Below, one piece after another: positions 1-8,148 of a stretch of 64,000 nt of DNA. The translations under genes and the position numbers were made by a program. Source of the DNA: Fundicoccus sp052116145 (GTDB taxonomy: Bacteria; Bacillota; Bacilli; Lactobacillales; Aerococcaceae); assembly GCF_052116145.1 (NCBI RefSeq), contig NZ_JBQKLQ010000009.1, positions 1 through 64,000 on the forward strand, given 5' to 3'. A model generated the notes under the pieces. That model did no database searches, had not been told where the DNA came from, and saw only the letters and a program-made list of their open reading frames with translations. The first letter of the stretch is position 1. Each line of letters opens with the position of its first letter.

Positions 1-590
1 TCGCGAGTGGGATAATTAAAATCAGATTCTCTGGTAAAATTAAATTCACCGAATTATTCACCATCTTTGGACACTTTTTCTAAGCGAACTCTCACACTCG
101 CTATGTAATCCGTTCTAATTGTCCCACTCGGAGTTTGAGTGGAACAATTAAAACTCTAATGTGACCACTCAGATCGCGAGTGGGACAAATAGAATCAGAT
201 TCTCTGGTAAAAATTAAATTCACTGGATTTTTCGTCATATTTGGATACTTTTTCTAAGCGAACTCTCACACTCGCTATGTAATCCATACTAATTGTCCCA
301 CTCGGAGTTTGAGTGGAACAATTAAAACTTTAATGTGACCACTCAGATCGCGAGTGGGATAATTAAAATCAGATTCTCTGGTAAAATTAAATTCACCGAA
401 TTATTCACCATCTTTGGACACTTTTTCTAAGCGAACTCTCACACTCGCTATGTAATCCATACTAATTGTCCCACTCGGAGTTTGAGTGGAACAATTAAAA
501 CTTTAACGTGACCACTCGGAGTTTGAGTGGAACAATTAAAACTCTAATGTGACCACTCAGATTCCGAGTGGGACAATTAAAACTTTAATG
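1..590. repeat. Tandem 173-174 bp repeat with internal palindromes
   Basis: Three near-identical units follow one another with a period of 174 then 173 bp. They end in a shorter 41-bp period (motif starts at 471, 512 and 553). Each long unit carries an inverted repeat in which AATTGT and CCACTC pair with GAGTGG and ACAATT across a 7-base loop, at 117-149, 291-323 and 464-496. The stretch begins at the window edge, so the array may continue to the left. No coding signal is visible here or up to about 750. Function is unknown. Confidence 0.85.
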
Positions 591-749
591 TGTCGCCTCG
601 AGAAATAAGTTCACGGGTTAGACAGGTGCGTGTAGAGCACCTTAATCAATCCCCCCTCCCCCTACCAACACAAAAAAACGAGCGATCAATTTATTTCAAT
701 CGATCGTCCGCCCGCCTTATATTAGTCCTATTTTTCCGAATAAGTTTAA

Positions 750-944
750 TTAAATTATTTCCTTCACGCGCCCAACAATGTTGGATTCAAGCATTACTTT
801 AATCCCGTGGGGATGTTTGGGTGAATTTGTCAAAATGCGTTTGACGACGCCTTCCGTTAGTTTGCCTGTGCCTTGATCTTGTTTCTGCACAACTCTTACT
901 TGTGAGCCGATTTGGATATTGGCTCTTTGTGTTCCTGCTGTCAT
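750..944 (-). CDS. ywbE: YwbE family protein (DUF2196)
   Basis: A 64-residue protein that matches the small YwbE family in length and in its conserved stretch GKLTEGVVKRILTNSPKHP followed by HGIKVMLE and a C-terminal VGRVKEI. The biochemical role of the family is not established; the fold looks like a small beta-barrel. The ATG overlaps the stop codon of the upstream ANT(6)-like gene by the 4-base ATGA arrangement, and a GAAGGAGG ribosome binding site lies in the end of that gene, so the two are very probably translationally coupled. Family assignment is confident; function is not. Confidence 0.88.
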   Translation of the reverse strand: MTAGTQRANIQIGSQVRVVQKQDQGTGKLTEGVVKRILTNSPKHPHGIKVMLESNIVGRVKEII

Positions 945-1780
945 AAACTGCCTCCTTCGTAATAAATTTGCGTGTAGCGGCGAACGTTCTCGACCTCGGA
1001 CGATGAAAATGGATAATCCAAGGCGCCCGCCAATTCTTGTGATACTTCTAAATACAATGCTTGGCTGGTTAACAAGGCCTGCCAGATGGAGTTTTCATTC
1101 GATAAATCATAAGTAAACTGCAAACGCCGCTCGGTGTCCTCATCCAAAAAGTCCGGCAAAAATTTATAGGCCTTGCCCAAATCCAGCGAGTGCCCCGCTT
1201 GATAGACCGCTCGCCAGGCCAACACCTTTAACAATTCCTGACGCACAATCTGTTCGAAATGAGCCGTCGCATACAGATACTCCCCGCGACATAAACCCTT
1301 CACCACGTAAGTCGACACCCACCAAAACTCATTACATGCCTTGGCAAACACCTCCGCCGCAGGTAAATGTGTGTGGTACATGACCTCTTGCGACTTTGGC
1401 GGACCAAGCAAACGCTGATCCTTATCCAGCAAAACCTGCACGGATGCTTCCACCGCTTGATAATGCTCCCATTCAGCCAGTGGCAGCACAAATAAATCAA
1501 TCCGATTACCATCTTCAAACAACATCAGATAGGACAAACCCTTTTCAAATGGCGCTTCCGGCTTCTGCATTATCAACCGCGGACCGAAATAATCCAACCA
1601 CTCATCACTTGCTTCAAAACCAACAATATCACTGACAAAATAAGACACATCGTAGTCTTGAAAAGAATCCCGAATGACAGCCGCCTTCGACCTTGACCCC
1701 TCTAACGTAATCAAGCGAATGTGTTCATTCTCTTTGGCAAAACTGAGCAACAAAGCCAGCATATCTTCTTCTGTTCGAAT
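941..1780 (-). CDS. ANT(6)/AadK-like aminoglycoside 6-adenylyltransferase family protein
   Basis: Nucleotidyltransferase of the streptomycin adenylyltransferase family. The N-terminal half holds the nucleotidyltransferase signature (LEGSRS, then DYDVSYFV with the metal-binding Asp pair). The C-terminal half is the helical domain (FWWVSTYVVKGL, KVLAWRAVY, LGKAYKFLPDFL). Chromosomal members may or may not give resistance, so substrate is inferred only. The first ATG (at 1762) lies inside the conserved N-terminus. Translation six codons further up reads RTEEDM, the usual family start (MRTE.EM). The only codon able to begin there is ATT at 1778-1780, five bases after a GAGGAGGGGG ribosome binding site, so I place the start at ATT. 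It is the first gene of a pair with ywbE. Confidence 0.85.
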   Translation of the reverse strand: MRTEEDMLALLLSFAKENEHIRLITLEGSRSKAAVIRDSFQDYDVSYFVSDIVGFEASDEWLDYFGPRLIMQKPEAPFEKGLSYLMLFEDGNRIDLFVLPLAEWEHYQAVEASVQVLLDKDQRLLGPPKSQEVMYHTHLPAAEVFAKACNEFWWVSTYVVKGLCRGEYLYATAHFEQIVRQELLKVLAWRAVYQAGHSLDLGKAYKFLPDFLDEDTERRLQFTYDLSNENSIWQALLTSQALYLEVSQELAGALDYPFSSSEVENVRRYTQIYYEGGSL

Positions 1781-1813
1781 GGCAACCCCCTCCTCACTAA
1801 TAGAAAATAGGAA

Positions 1814-1839
1814 AGACGCTCACATTATCCGGAGCGTCT
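1814..1839 (-). terminator. Intrinsic terminator after yebC
   Basis: An 8-bp perfect stem, AGACGCTC with GAGCGTCT, with a 10-base loop. On the minus strand it is followed by a T-rich tail, directly downstream of the yebC stop codon. It separates yebC from the ANT(6)-like/ywbE pair. Confidence 0.75.
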
Positions 1840-1849
1840 TAGTCTCATG

Positions 1850-2569
1850 TTAGTAATCTGCGTTATGAATCACATCGGTCACATCATCATCATCTTCCAA
1901 TGCATCAATCATCTTTTCAAATTGTTCGACACTTTCTGCTGGCAATTCGATTGTCACATTGGGGATCATAGCTAGCTCAGCTTGTGCTAACTCATAGTCA
2001 GCTTCCAACACCTCGCGAACCGATTGGAAATCCGCTGGGTCAGAATAGATTTCAAAGACTTCATCAGATGTTATTAACTCCTCGGCACCTGCTTCAAGCA
2101 CAGCCAACATCATCGTATCTTCATCCACCTCTAAACCTTCTCGCTCAACTGCAAGATAACCTTTGCGCTCAAATTGGAAAGCGACAGAGCCTCTTTCCCC
2201 CAGCGTGCCGCCATTATGGGTGAAGGCGGTTCGGACTGAGCCACCCGTGCGGTTACGGTTGTTAGTTAAAGCATAAACTAATACAGCCACACCATTTGGT
2301 CCATAGCCTTCATAACTCACTTCATCATAATTTTCACCAGCGCCAGCATCGGTAGCTCGCTTGATGGCGCGCTTAACATTCTCGTTGGGTACGTTAGCTG
2401 ATCGCGCCTTATCTAAAGCTTGACGAAGCGCTGGATTTAATTCTGGATCTGCACCATTTTTAGCGGCCACATAAATTTCACGCGCTATTTTTTGAAATAT
2501 TTTGCCACGTTTGGCGTCTTGTGCATTTTTACGGCCTTGTATATTTTTCCATTTTGAATGTCCTGCCAT
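1850..2569 (-). CDS. yebC: YebC/PmpR family regulatory protein
   Basis: A 239-residue protein of usual family length. It starts MAGHSKWKNIQGRKNAQDAK, the hallmark N-terminus, and keeps the acidic C-terminal domain (EDDDDVTDVIHNADY). YebC proteins were described as transcriptional regulators; more recent work on Firmicutes YebC2 members links them to translation of proline stretches. It acts in the cytoplasm. The ATG is preceded by GTGAGGA. It is probably a single-gene unit ending at the adjacent terminator. Confidence 0.95.
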   Translation of the reverse strand: MAGHSKWKNIQGRKNAQDAKRGKIFQKIAREIYVAAKNGADPELNPALRQALDKARSANVPNENVKRAIKRATDAGAGENYDEVSYEGYGPNGVAVLVYALTNNRNRTGGSVRTAFTHNGGTLGERGSVAFQFERKGYLAVEREGLEVDEDTMMLAVLEAGAEELITSDEVFEIYSDPADFQSVREVLEADYELAQAELAMIPNVTIELPAESVEQFEKMIDALEDDDDVTDVIHNADY

Positions 2570-2646
2570 TTCCTCACGTCCTATCTTGTAGTCTCTTTAG
2601 CTTATCATATTGCCTTGTTAGCGACAAATCCGACTCAACATTCTAA

Positions 2647-3135
2647 TCAATCTGTAAATTTCGGTGGAATTGATGTAATACCGTATTTTTCATACTGGCT
2701 CTTCATTTGCTCTTGACGTTCTTTAATCACCAGTAGTTTCGAAGTTCCATGACACAATAATTTACCGCTTTGGTCAGTAATGGTCGCTTCCGATAGGCAG
2801 ACCGTACGCCCAACCTTAACTGCTTTTGATGTAACAATCAACGTTCCCTTTGTAACGGTTCCCAATAAATCAGCCTTTAGATCAATCGTCGTCAAGCCAT
2901 CCGCTTCATCTAGCTGGCCGTATGCCGCCCAGTAAGTCGCGCTATCGATTAAAGATTCGTAGACACCACCATGAATGCCACCATAAGGATTCAAGTGTTT
3001 TTCTTCTACTATCATTTCCATGCGGCAAGAATCAATGCCCAACTCGATTGTTTTCATTCCTAATAGCGAAGCGAATGGACTCGCGTTCGCAAATTTTAAT
3101 AAGACGTCTATATGTTCTGGATTTAATGTTTTCAT
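2647..3135 (-). CDS. PaaI family hotdog thioesterase
   Basis: A 162-residue single hotdog-fold protein. The core motif HLNPYGGIHGGVYESLIDSA (about residues 47-66) matches the HGG.....D pattern of PaaI/4HBT thioesterases, followed by the strands TIDLKADLLGTVTKG and SEATITDQSGKLLCHGTSK. These enzymes hydrolyse acyl-CoA thioesters; the substrate cannot be read from sequence. GAAGGGAG lies seven bases before the ATG. No partner gene is evident. Confidence 0.88.
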   Translation of the reverse strand: MKTLNPEHIDVLLKFANASPFASLLGMKTIELGIDSCRMEMIVEEKHLNPYGGIHGGVYESLIDSATYWAAYGQLDEADGLTTIDLKADLLGTVTKGTLIVTSKAVKVGRTVCLSEATITDQSGKLLCHGTSKLLVIKERQEQMKSQYEKYGITSIPPKFTD

Positions 3136-3281
3136 GTTATGCTCCCTTCAATTATACCCTGTCGAAATACTATGTATTACTTATATTAACCAGTGCTATG
3201 ACCGTTTTTCAGCCTCTAGAAGATCCTTTCACCTCGCGTGACTAGGGCATTCCCCACCAATCTTTGTCAAATCCAGCCAAA

Positions 3282-3315
3282 CAAAAAAAGCGCCTAGCCA
3301 CACACGGTAGACACT
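3282..3315 (-). terminator. Intrinsic terminator after the Gfo/Idh gene
   Basis: On the minus strand AGTGTCTA-CC pairs with GG-C-TAGGCGCT (G-U pairs included) around a GTGTGT loop and is followed by seven T. It lies just beyond the stop codon of the oxidoreductase gene. Confidence 0.65.
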
Positions 3316-3330
3316 CTCCATTGATTTCTC

Positions 3331-4284
3331 TTAGCCTAAGCCAACAGACGCTTTCAATTGATCAACTAAACGTGCAATGTTCAAGGTATCCTGATGGGAC
3401 ATCAAAGGACTCTCAAGCTTTTGCTCACGAAGACAGTCAACCGCATGCTGAATTTCACTATAGAAATCGTCATGGTCGTAGCCAACGTCAATCCGCTCTG
3501 TTTCCCCATCAATCGTCAACTCATAGCTAGCCGCCCGGTGGAAATCTGGAATACGTACTGACCCCTTCGTTCCTTCAATGATAGCAACCGTCTCAGTTTC
3601 ACGGTCAAAAGCCGTTTCAATCACACCTGTCACTCCACCTGCTTCCAGAGTCGCGTTAACATAAATTTCAATATTATTCGGATGCATCACATACTCAACC
3701 TCCACCACTTCCATCGGCGACGGCATAAAATCCTCCAGGACTGATAGATTGTAAACGCCCATATCCAACAACGTCCCGCCTTGCACCGGTTCGAAATGAT
3801 AGCTCGACGTCGCCTCATTGAACACATGACATAAAGAAGTCGTCACTTTACGAATTTCACCAATTTCTCCCTGGTCAACACGAGCCTTTAACTCGATATA
3901 AGCCGGCACAAATCGACTTTTCTGCGCCTCCATAAAGAAAACTCCCTCAGCGGCCGCTAAATCTATCATTTCCTTAGCTTGAGTATGTGTCAAAGCCGCA
4001 GGCTTCTCACATAATACCGCCACTTTCGCCTTCAAAGCTTGCTTAACCCACTGAGCATGGTATTTGTGCGGCACCGCAATATAGACTGCGTCGACCGCTG
4101 GATCCTCCAATAAGGCTTGATAGCTATCGTAAGCACGCTCACTGGGATGAACTGCACGAAACTGCTCGGCCTTCTCCATCGTACGACAAGCCACCGCATA
4201 TAAACTCGCCCCCTCAACTAACTCTAAAGCTTCCGCAAAGCGATTCGCAATATTGCCTGCACCAATAATTCCCCATTTGACCAT
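3331..4284 (-). CDS. Gfo/Idh/MocA family NAD(P)-dependent oxidoreductase
   Basis: Begins MVKWGIIGAGNIANRFAEAL, a Rossmann GxGxxA nucleotide-binding loop, and carries the family's EKPAALT motif near residue 93, followed by the C-terminal beta-sheet domain (GGTLLDMGVYNLSVLEDFM). Members oxidise or reduce sugars, inositol, dihydrodiols or biliverdin; this one cannot be assigned a substrate. A start four codons upstream is possible, but GAGGTG lies six bases before the ATG chosen here. Stands alone between convergent or unrelated genes. Confidence 0.88.
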   Translation of the reverse strand: MVKWGIIGAGNIANRFAEALELVEGASLYAVACRTMEKAEQFRAVHPSERAYDSYQALLEDPAVDAVYIAVPHKYHAQWVKQALKAKVAVLCEKPAALTHTQAKEMIDLAAAEGVFFMEAQKSRFVPAYIELKARVDQGEIGEIRKVTTSLCHVFNEATSSYHFEPVQGGTLLDMGVYNLSVLEDFMPSPMEVVEVEYVMHPNNIEIYVNATLEAGGVTGVIETAFDRETETVAIIEGTKGSVRIPDFHRAASYELTIDGETERIDVGYDHDDFYSEIQHAVDCLREQKLESPLMSHQDTLNIARLVDQLKASVGLG

Positions 4285-4381
4285 TTGACACCTCAATCTC
4301 TAAATTTTCCTACTTAAACAATAAGCGTTTCCAACCTCAAGAATAGCACAATCCGTCACATTCTCAAAACAATTTAACTAG

Positions 4382-4795
4382 TTATTGACGCAACCTAGTG
4401 AAAGCTCGTATCCCGATCTGATTGACCCTTTCAAAGCCCAGTGACTCGTAAAACAACTGCGTTTTCTCGGTATCATCAGTCATCAAATGTAATTGATAAA
4501 CTTTTGAGAATTCGGACACAATAAGATTCAACAATTTCTGGCCAAGGCCACGGCGTTGAAAATTTGGATGAATTAATAAATCTTGAATAAAAACAATTGA
4601 ATAGCCATCGCCAACCACACGAATGATGCCGACTAATTGCTCCCCCTCAAAAGCAGCCAATACTTTTAAGGAATGTTTGAAGGCACTGCGTAACATTTGA
4701 GGATTTTGCGTATAATTGGTCCAGCCAACACTTGCATAAAGCGCCAAAACTTCTGCCTCTTGATAAGTTTCATAGACCTGAATCGTCACCGTCAT
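4382..4795 (-). CDS. GNAT family N-acetyltransferase
   Basis: A protein of about 137 residues with the acetyl-CoA loop HPNFQRRGLGQKLLN (the Q/R-x-x-G-x-G/A motif) preceded by the IQDLLI strand. The C-terminus FYESLGFERV is typical of small GNAT enzymes. Acceptor unknown. The start is placed at the ATG of MTVTIQVYET, which has AAAGGGAG eight bases upstream; a longer reading frame of 17 more codons lacks such a site. Confidence 0.85.
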   Translation of the reverse strand: MTVTIQVYETYQEAEVLALYASVGWTNYTQNPQMLRSAFKHSLKVLAAFEGEQLVGIIRVVGDGYSIVFIQDLLIHPNFQRRGLGQKLLNLIVSEFSKVYQLHLMTDDTEKTQLFYESLGFERVNQIGIRAFTRLRQ

Positions 4796-4998
4796 CTGTT
4801 CCACTCCCTTTCTAGACCACCTAAAAGACAAACTAAAAAATACCAACTATTGACTAATAAAGACAAACACATTGAGCGCTTGCCACTTAGACTTGTTTGT
4901 CTTAAATATTAACACAGTTACTTCATTCATTGCAGTCGCAAGCATGAAGTCCTGTTAATTTCCACTGCCACATCCCATGATTAATGCTCCTTAATCGC

Positions 4999-5039
4999 AG
5001 CCTATCAACTTTTCCATAAGGAACCCCACCTGATAGGCT
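4999..5039. repeat. Inverted repeat in intergenic region
   Basis: AGCCTATCA and TGATAGGCT form a 9-bp perfect stem around a 23-base loop, in the 430-base gap between the GNAT and SDR genes. No gene is visible in this gap. It resembles the neighbouring larger palindrome in having TTCCATAAGGAACCCC inside (compare TTCCATAAAGAATCCC at 5121-5136). Confidence 0.55.
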
Positions 5040-5130
5040 TCTACTCAATAACTCTTACTCAAAACGAAGAACTTTTAGACGGCTTGATCCATTAAAAGCC
5101 AAGTTCTCACTTAGATTCTATTCCATAAAG

Positions 5131-5179
5131 AATCCCCCTTATAGACGGTTGCAAAAAGCAGCCGTCTATAAGGGGGATT
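5131..5179. terminator. Long perfect hairpin downstream of the SDR gene
   Basis: AATCCCCCTTATAGACGG (5131-5148) pairs perfectly over 18 bp with the sequence at 5162-5179; the short loop contains TGC-AAAAA-GCA, which extends the stem. It is placed where a terminator for the SDR gene is expected. On the minus strand the trailing T-run is weak, so it may also be a mobile or regulatory hairpin. Confidence 0.6.
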
Positions 5180-5229
5180 TGTTAGTCATTCTGATAGCAG
5201 ACCTTCATCAAGTGCAAGCTCACTAATTG

Positions 5230-6132
5230 TTATAAGTCTGTTTCCGAACCACCTGTGACACCATAAATTTGACCAGTGACATAACTGGCTTCTTGAGAAG
5301 CTAAGAAGACATACACTGGGGCTAATTCAACAGGTTGTCCAGCACGTTCTAAGGTCTCTGATTGACCAAAAGTTTCTAAATCGCCGTCTAATTTCCCGCC
5401 ATCTAATTGGAGTGGTGTCCAAATGGGTCCCGGTGCCACACTATTCACGCGCACACCTTTTTTACCAAAATACTTGGACATTCCAACTGTAAAGTTTGAA
5501 ATGGCCGCTTTGGTTACTGCATAATCCAATAGTGAAGCAGATGGATCTGTCGCTTGAACAGAACTGGTTGTGATGACTGCACTCCCTGCTTTTAAATGCG
5601 GTTCAGCCGCCTTTAAGGCCTCATACATACTTATAATATTGACTTGGAACGTATCATTTATTTGTTCCATTGTTAAATCCGTTAAAGTTTCTGTTGCGAT
5701 TTGTTGGGCGGAATTTAAGACTAGAATGTCTAAGCCACCTAAAGCTTTGACGGTTTGTTCCACTAATTGCGTTGCGACACCTTGTTGACGTAAATCGCTA
5801 GGAATAGCAACGGCCTTACGACCGGCTGCTTCAATTAACTTCGTCACCGCTTCGGCATCTGGCTCTTCGCCTGGGAAATATTGAAAGACGACATCAGCAC
5901 CTTCACGTGCATAAGCAATAGCAACGGCTCGTCCAATCCCCGAATCAGCACCCGTAATTAGCGCACGACGCCCTTCCAAACGCCCCTTACCTTCATAAGA
6001 CTCTTCTCCACAATCTGGTACTGGCATCATGTCTTCTTGTAAAGCGGGTGATTTTGCAATTGCTTCGTTTTCTTGTGAGAAACCTTCTGTGTAATATTGC
6101 TTTCTAGGATCTTTGACTTTGTCATTTGTCAT
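5230..6132 (-). CDS. SDR family oxidoreductase, general-stress YhdF/YghA type
   Basis: Short-chain dehydrogenase with an approximately 46-residue N-terminal extension (DPRKQYYTEGF, then PDCGEESYEGKGRL) typical of the YhdF/YghA (GSP39-like) group. It has the NAD(P) loop ALITGADSGIGRAVA, the active-site YAVTK (YxxxK) preceded by TTSSVQA, and PGPIWTPLQ. Members reduce aldehydes or ketones and are often stress-induced. The chosen ATG (MTNDKVKD) has AGAGAGGG eight bases upstream; the frame extends 15 codons further without a ribosome binding site. Confidence 0.9.
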   Translation of the reverse strand: MTNDKVKDPRKQYYTEGFSQENEAIAKSPALQEDMMPVPDCGEESYEGKGRLEGRRALITGADSGIGRAVAIAYAREGADVVFQYFPGEEPDAEAVTKLIEAAGRKAVAIPSDLRQQGVATQLVEQTVKALGGLDILVLNSAQQIATETLTDLTMEQINDTFQVNIISMYEALKAAEPHLKAGSAVITTSSVQATDPSASLLDYAVTKAAISNFTVGMSKYFGKKGVRVNSVAPGPIWTPLQLDGGKLDGDLETFGQSETLERAGQPVELAPVYVFLASQEASYVTGQIYGVTGGSETDL

Positions 6133-6244
6133 AAAATTGCCCTCTCTATGTTTAGATACTCTTAGTATAGCATGCAAGAAAACACATCGTTAATGATATG
6201 CAAGCTCTAATACCTAAGCACATGATAAAGAAGCTAAGGACATT

Positions 6245-6281
6245 CTTTTCTTTATAAAATATTAATTTTTATAAAGAAAAG
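6245..6281. terminator. AT-rich hairpin at the end of the DUF1294 gene
   Basis: CTTTTCTTTATAAA and TTTATAAAGAAAAG form a 14-bp stem around a short AT loop overlapping the stop codon of the DUF1294 gene. The stem is weak in GC, so termination efficiency is uncertain. Confidence 0.4.
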
Positions 6282-6601
6282 GTTAAACCAACAATCCCTT
6301 CAATCATTAAGACATCCAGCAAATGAACGAGTAGCCAAACACCGACGCAAAGTGTGAACAAAGCACTCAAGGGGACAACAATCTGGAATAATAAATGTTT
6401 CGTTTTATGACGGGCGATTCGCATGGCCAAAAGCGCACCCACGCCTCCTAAACACACACTTGAAAGAACTAAACGCTTTTCTGATAGACGATAAGCCCCG
6501 CTTCGCGCTAGCTTTTTATCTTTTGTAAATAAATAATAACTATAACTATTTAAAACCAATAATAATACCATTGCAATCAGTATTCCTTCGATTTTTCTCA
6601 T
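6269..6601 (-). CDS. DUF1294 family small membrane protein
   Basis: A 110-residue membrane protein with three or four hydrophobic segments: near residues 5-22, 48-62 (SSVCLGGVGALLAMRIA) and 72-100. The RHKTKH motif after GALLAMRIA is characteristic of DUF1294. Function unknown. The start chosen has AGGAAAGGA just upstream; a longer start ten codons up is not supported. The gene begins immediately after the dus terminator, so it should have its own promoter or depend on readthrough. Confidence 0.8.
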   Translation of the reverse strand: MRKIEGILIAMVLLLVLNSYSYYLFTKDKKLARSGAYRLSEKRLVLSSVCLGGVGALLAMRIARHKTKHLLFQIVVPLSALFTLCVGVWLLVHLLDVLMIEGIVGLTFSL

Positions 6602-6609
6602 TCCTTTCC

Positions 6610-6647
6610 TAAAAAAACACCTTCTAATCATAATGTTTAGAAGGTGT
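6610..6647 (-). terminator. Intrinsic terminator after dus
   Basis: ACACCTTCTAA and TTAGAAGGTGT form an 11-bp perfect stem followed on the minus strand by seven T. It lies between the dus stop codon and the ribosome binding site of the DUF1294 gene. Confidence 0.85.
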
Positions 6648-6661
6648 CGATTAGATTTAAA

Positions 6662-7654
6662 TTAATCATTTTCAAAAGCCAAAGCTTCTTCTGCTTGTTT
6701 TACTTCAAAGTCATCTAACATCACACGAACTTCGTCAGTTGACTTGGTATCCATTAAGGCCACACGTAAATCACTTGCGCCACGGAATTCGCGCACATAT
6801 ATTTTGAAAAAGCGTAAGAGCGGTCTGAAATTACGCGGCTCTTCAGTAGAATGTTGATCAAATAAATCAAGATGTAATCTCAATAGATTCAATAAATCCT
6901 TGCTGTCGTGCTCTTTAGGTTCGATTTCAAATGCATAAGGATTGTGGAAGACACCGCGACCAATCATCACACCATCCACGCCATATTTGTCAACTAATTC
7001 TAAACCAACTTGACGATTGGGAATATCACCGTTAATCGTTAATAAGGTATTCGGCGCAATTTCGTCACGCAATTGTTTAATTTCCGGAATCAATTCCCAA
7101 TGTGCATCCGCTTTACTCATTTCAACTTTCGTACGTAAATGAATCGATAAGTTTGCAATATCTTGCTCCAATAAATGTCTCAACCATGTACGCCATTCCT
7201 CAATCTTCGCATGACCTAAACGCGTTTTAACACTGACTGGTAAACCACCCGCTTTAGCCGCTTGAATCAAATCAGCTGCCACTTCAGGACGTAAAATCAA
7301 GCCTGCACCGCGTCCATGTTTAAAGACGTTTGGCGCCGGACAGCCCATATTTAAATCGATGCCCTTGAAGCCCATCTCGGCCATCCCAATGCTCATACGC
7401 TCGAAGTATTCAGGCTTATCCCCCCAAATATGCGCCACAATCGGCTGCTCATCCGCTGTAAACGTCAAACGCCCACGTACACTCTCGATACCATCTGGAT
7501 GACAATAGCTCTCACTATTCGTAAATTCCGTAAAGTATACATCCGGTGCCGCCGCCTCAGCAATCACATGACGAAAGACGACATCCGTCACGTCCTCCAT
7601 CGGCGCTAATACGAAAAATGGCCGTGGCAATTCTTGCCAAAAGTTTTCTTTCAT
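6662..7654 (-). CDS. dus: tRNA-dihydrouridine synthase
   Basis: FMN enzyme that reduces uridines in the tRNA D-loop. Visible motifs: FFVLAPMEDVTDVVFRHV at the N-terminus, GIDLNMGCPAPNV with the catalytic Cys, GRGAGLILRP, SVKTRLG, and MIGRGVFHNP for the FMN phosphate. About 330 residues, usual for the family. The start at MKENFWQELPRP matches family N-termini; an ATG seven codons earlier is open but has no better ribosome binding site. Which uridine it modifies cannot be read here. A terminator follows. Confidence 0.92.
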   Translation of the reverse strand: MKENFWQELPRPFFVLAPMEDVTDVVFRHVIAEAAAPDVYFTEFTNSESYCHPDGIESVRGRLTFTADEQPIVAHIWGDKPEYFERMSIGMAEMGFKGIDLNMGCPAPNVFKHGRGAGLILRPEVAADLIQAAKAGGLPVSVKTRLGHAKIEEWRTWLRHLLEQDIANLSIHLRTKVEMSKADAHWELIPEIKQLRDEIAPNTLLTINGDIPNRQVGLELVDKYGVDGVMIGRGVFHNPYAFEIEPKEHDSKDLLNLLRLHLDLFDQHSTEEPRNFRPLLRFFKIYVREFRGASDLRVALMDTKSTDEVRVMLDDFEVKQAEEALAFEND

Positions 7655-7745
7655 TTTCTCACAAATTCCTTTCATTCACACTCGCTCTTCCCTTTGATTC
7701 TTGAACCAAAGTCAAACAGCCAGTCAATCTCCCGTTTATAAACAA

Positions 7746-7768
7746 AGAAAAAGCAGATTTAATCTGCT
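7746..7768 (-). terminator. Palindrome with T-run
   Basis: AGCAGATTTAATCTGCT is a near-perfect palindrome followed on the minus strand by TTTTTCTTTGTTT, so it looks like an intrinsic terminator for minus-strand transcription coming from the pseudogene/DUF296 region. Confidence 0.6.
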
Positions 7769-7882
7769 CATTTAAAGTGCATTTAATTGTTATTAGTCCT
7801 ATATTCCAAGAAATTCTATTGTAACAAACTTCGCTCAAAAAGACAGTACTAATTGCACTCTGGACGCTTTTTTAGAGAATTT

Positions 7883-8062
7883 TTAAGCAATTAAGTCCGC
7901 TTGTAACCAGTCATTAGACACAATGACGCGCTTTGCTTCATAAACAGATGATCAGCCTCGTAAATAATCTGGACTTTCACCCCTTCAACATTCTGCCGCT
8001 AGTTTACGGCGGTTAAAACCAGGATGAATGCTATCCGACTAAACGCTCCAAATTTTATTCTC
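7883..8062 (-). pseudogene. Remnant of an unidentified gene (C-terminal piece)
   Basis: Protein-like segments lie in different minus-strand frames and cannot be joined without frameshifts. In order they read NKIWSV, a stop, SDSIHPGFNRRKLAAEC; then GVKVQIIYEADH; then VYEAKRVIVSNDWLQADLIA before a TAA. The pieces look like the decayed end of an alpha/beta-hydrolase-like protein, but the family is a guess. It lies in the gap between dus and the DUF296 gene, which is otherwise empty. Confidence 0.45.
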
Positions 8063-8074
8063 GCCTGATAACAA

Positions 8075-8118
8075 TAAAAAACGCCTCCCTTGGCATAACT
8101 TTCGCCAAAGAAAACGTT
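8075..8118 (-). terminator. Intrinsic terminator after the DUF296 gene
   Basis: On the minus strand AACG and TTTGGC pair with GCCAAG and CGTT around a short loop, followed by six T. It lies about 30 bases after the stop codon. Confidence 0.65.
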
Positions 8119-8148
8119 CCCTTCAGAATAGGACTTTAAGCCACATGA

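Noticed and set aside
590..802. 70-residue plus-strand frame next to the left repeat
   Set aside because: No ribosome binding site, low-complexity composition, partly overlaps ywbE on the other strand, and starts inside the repeat tail.
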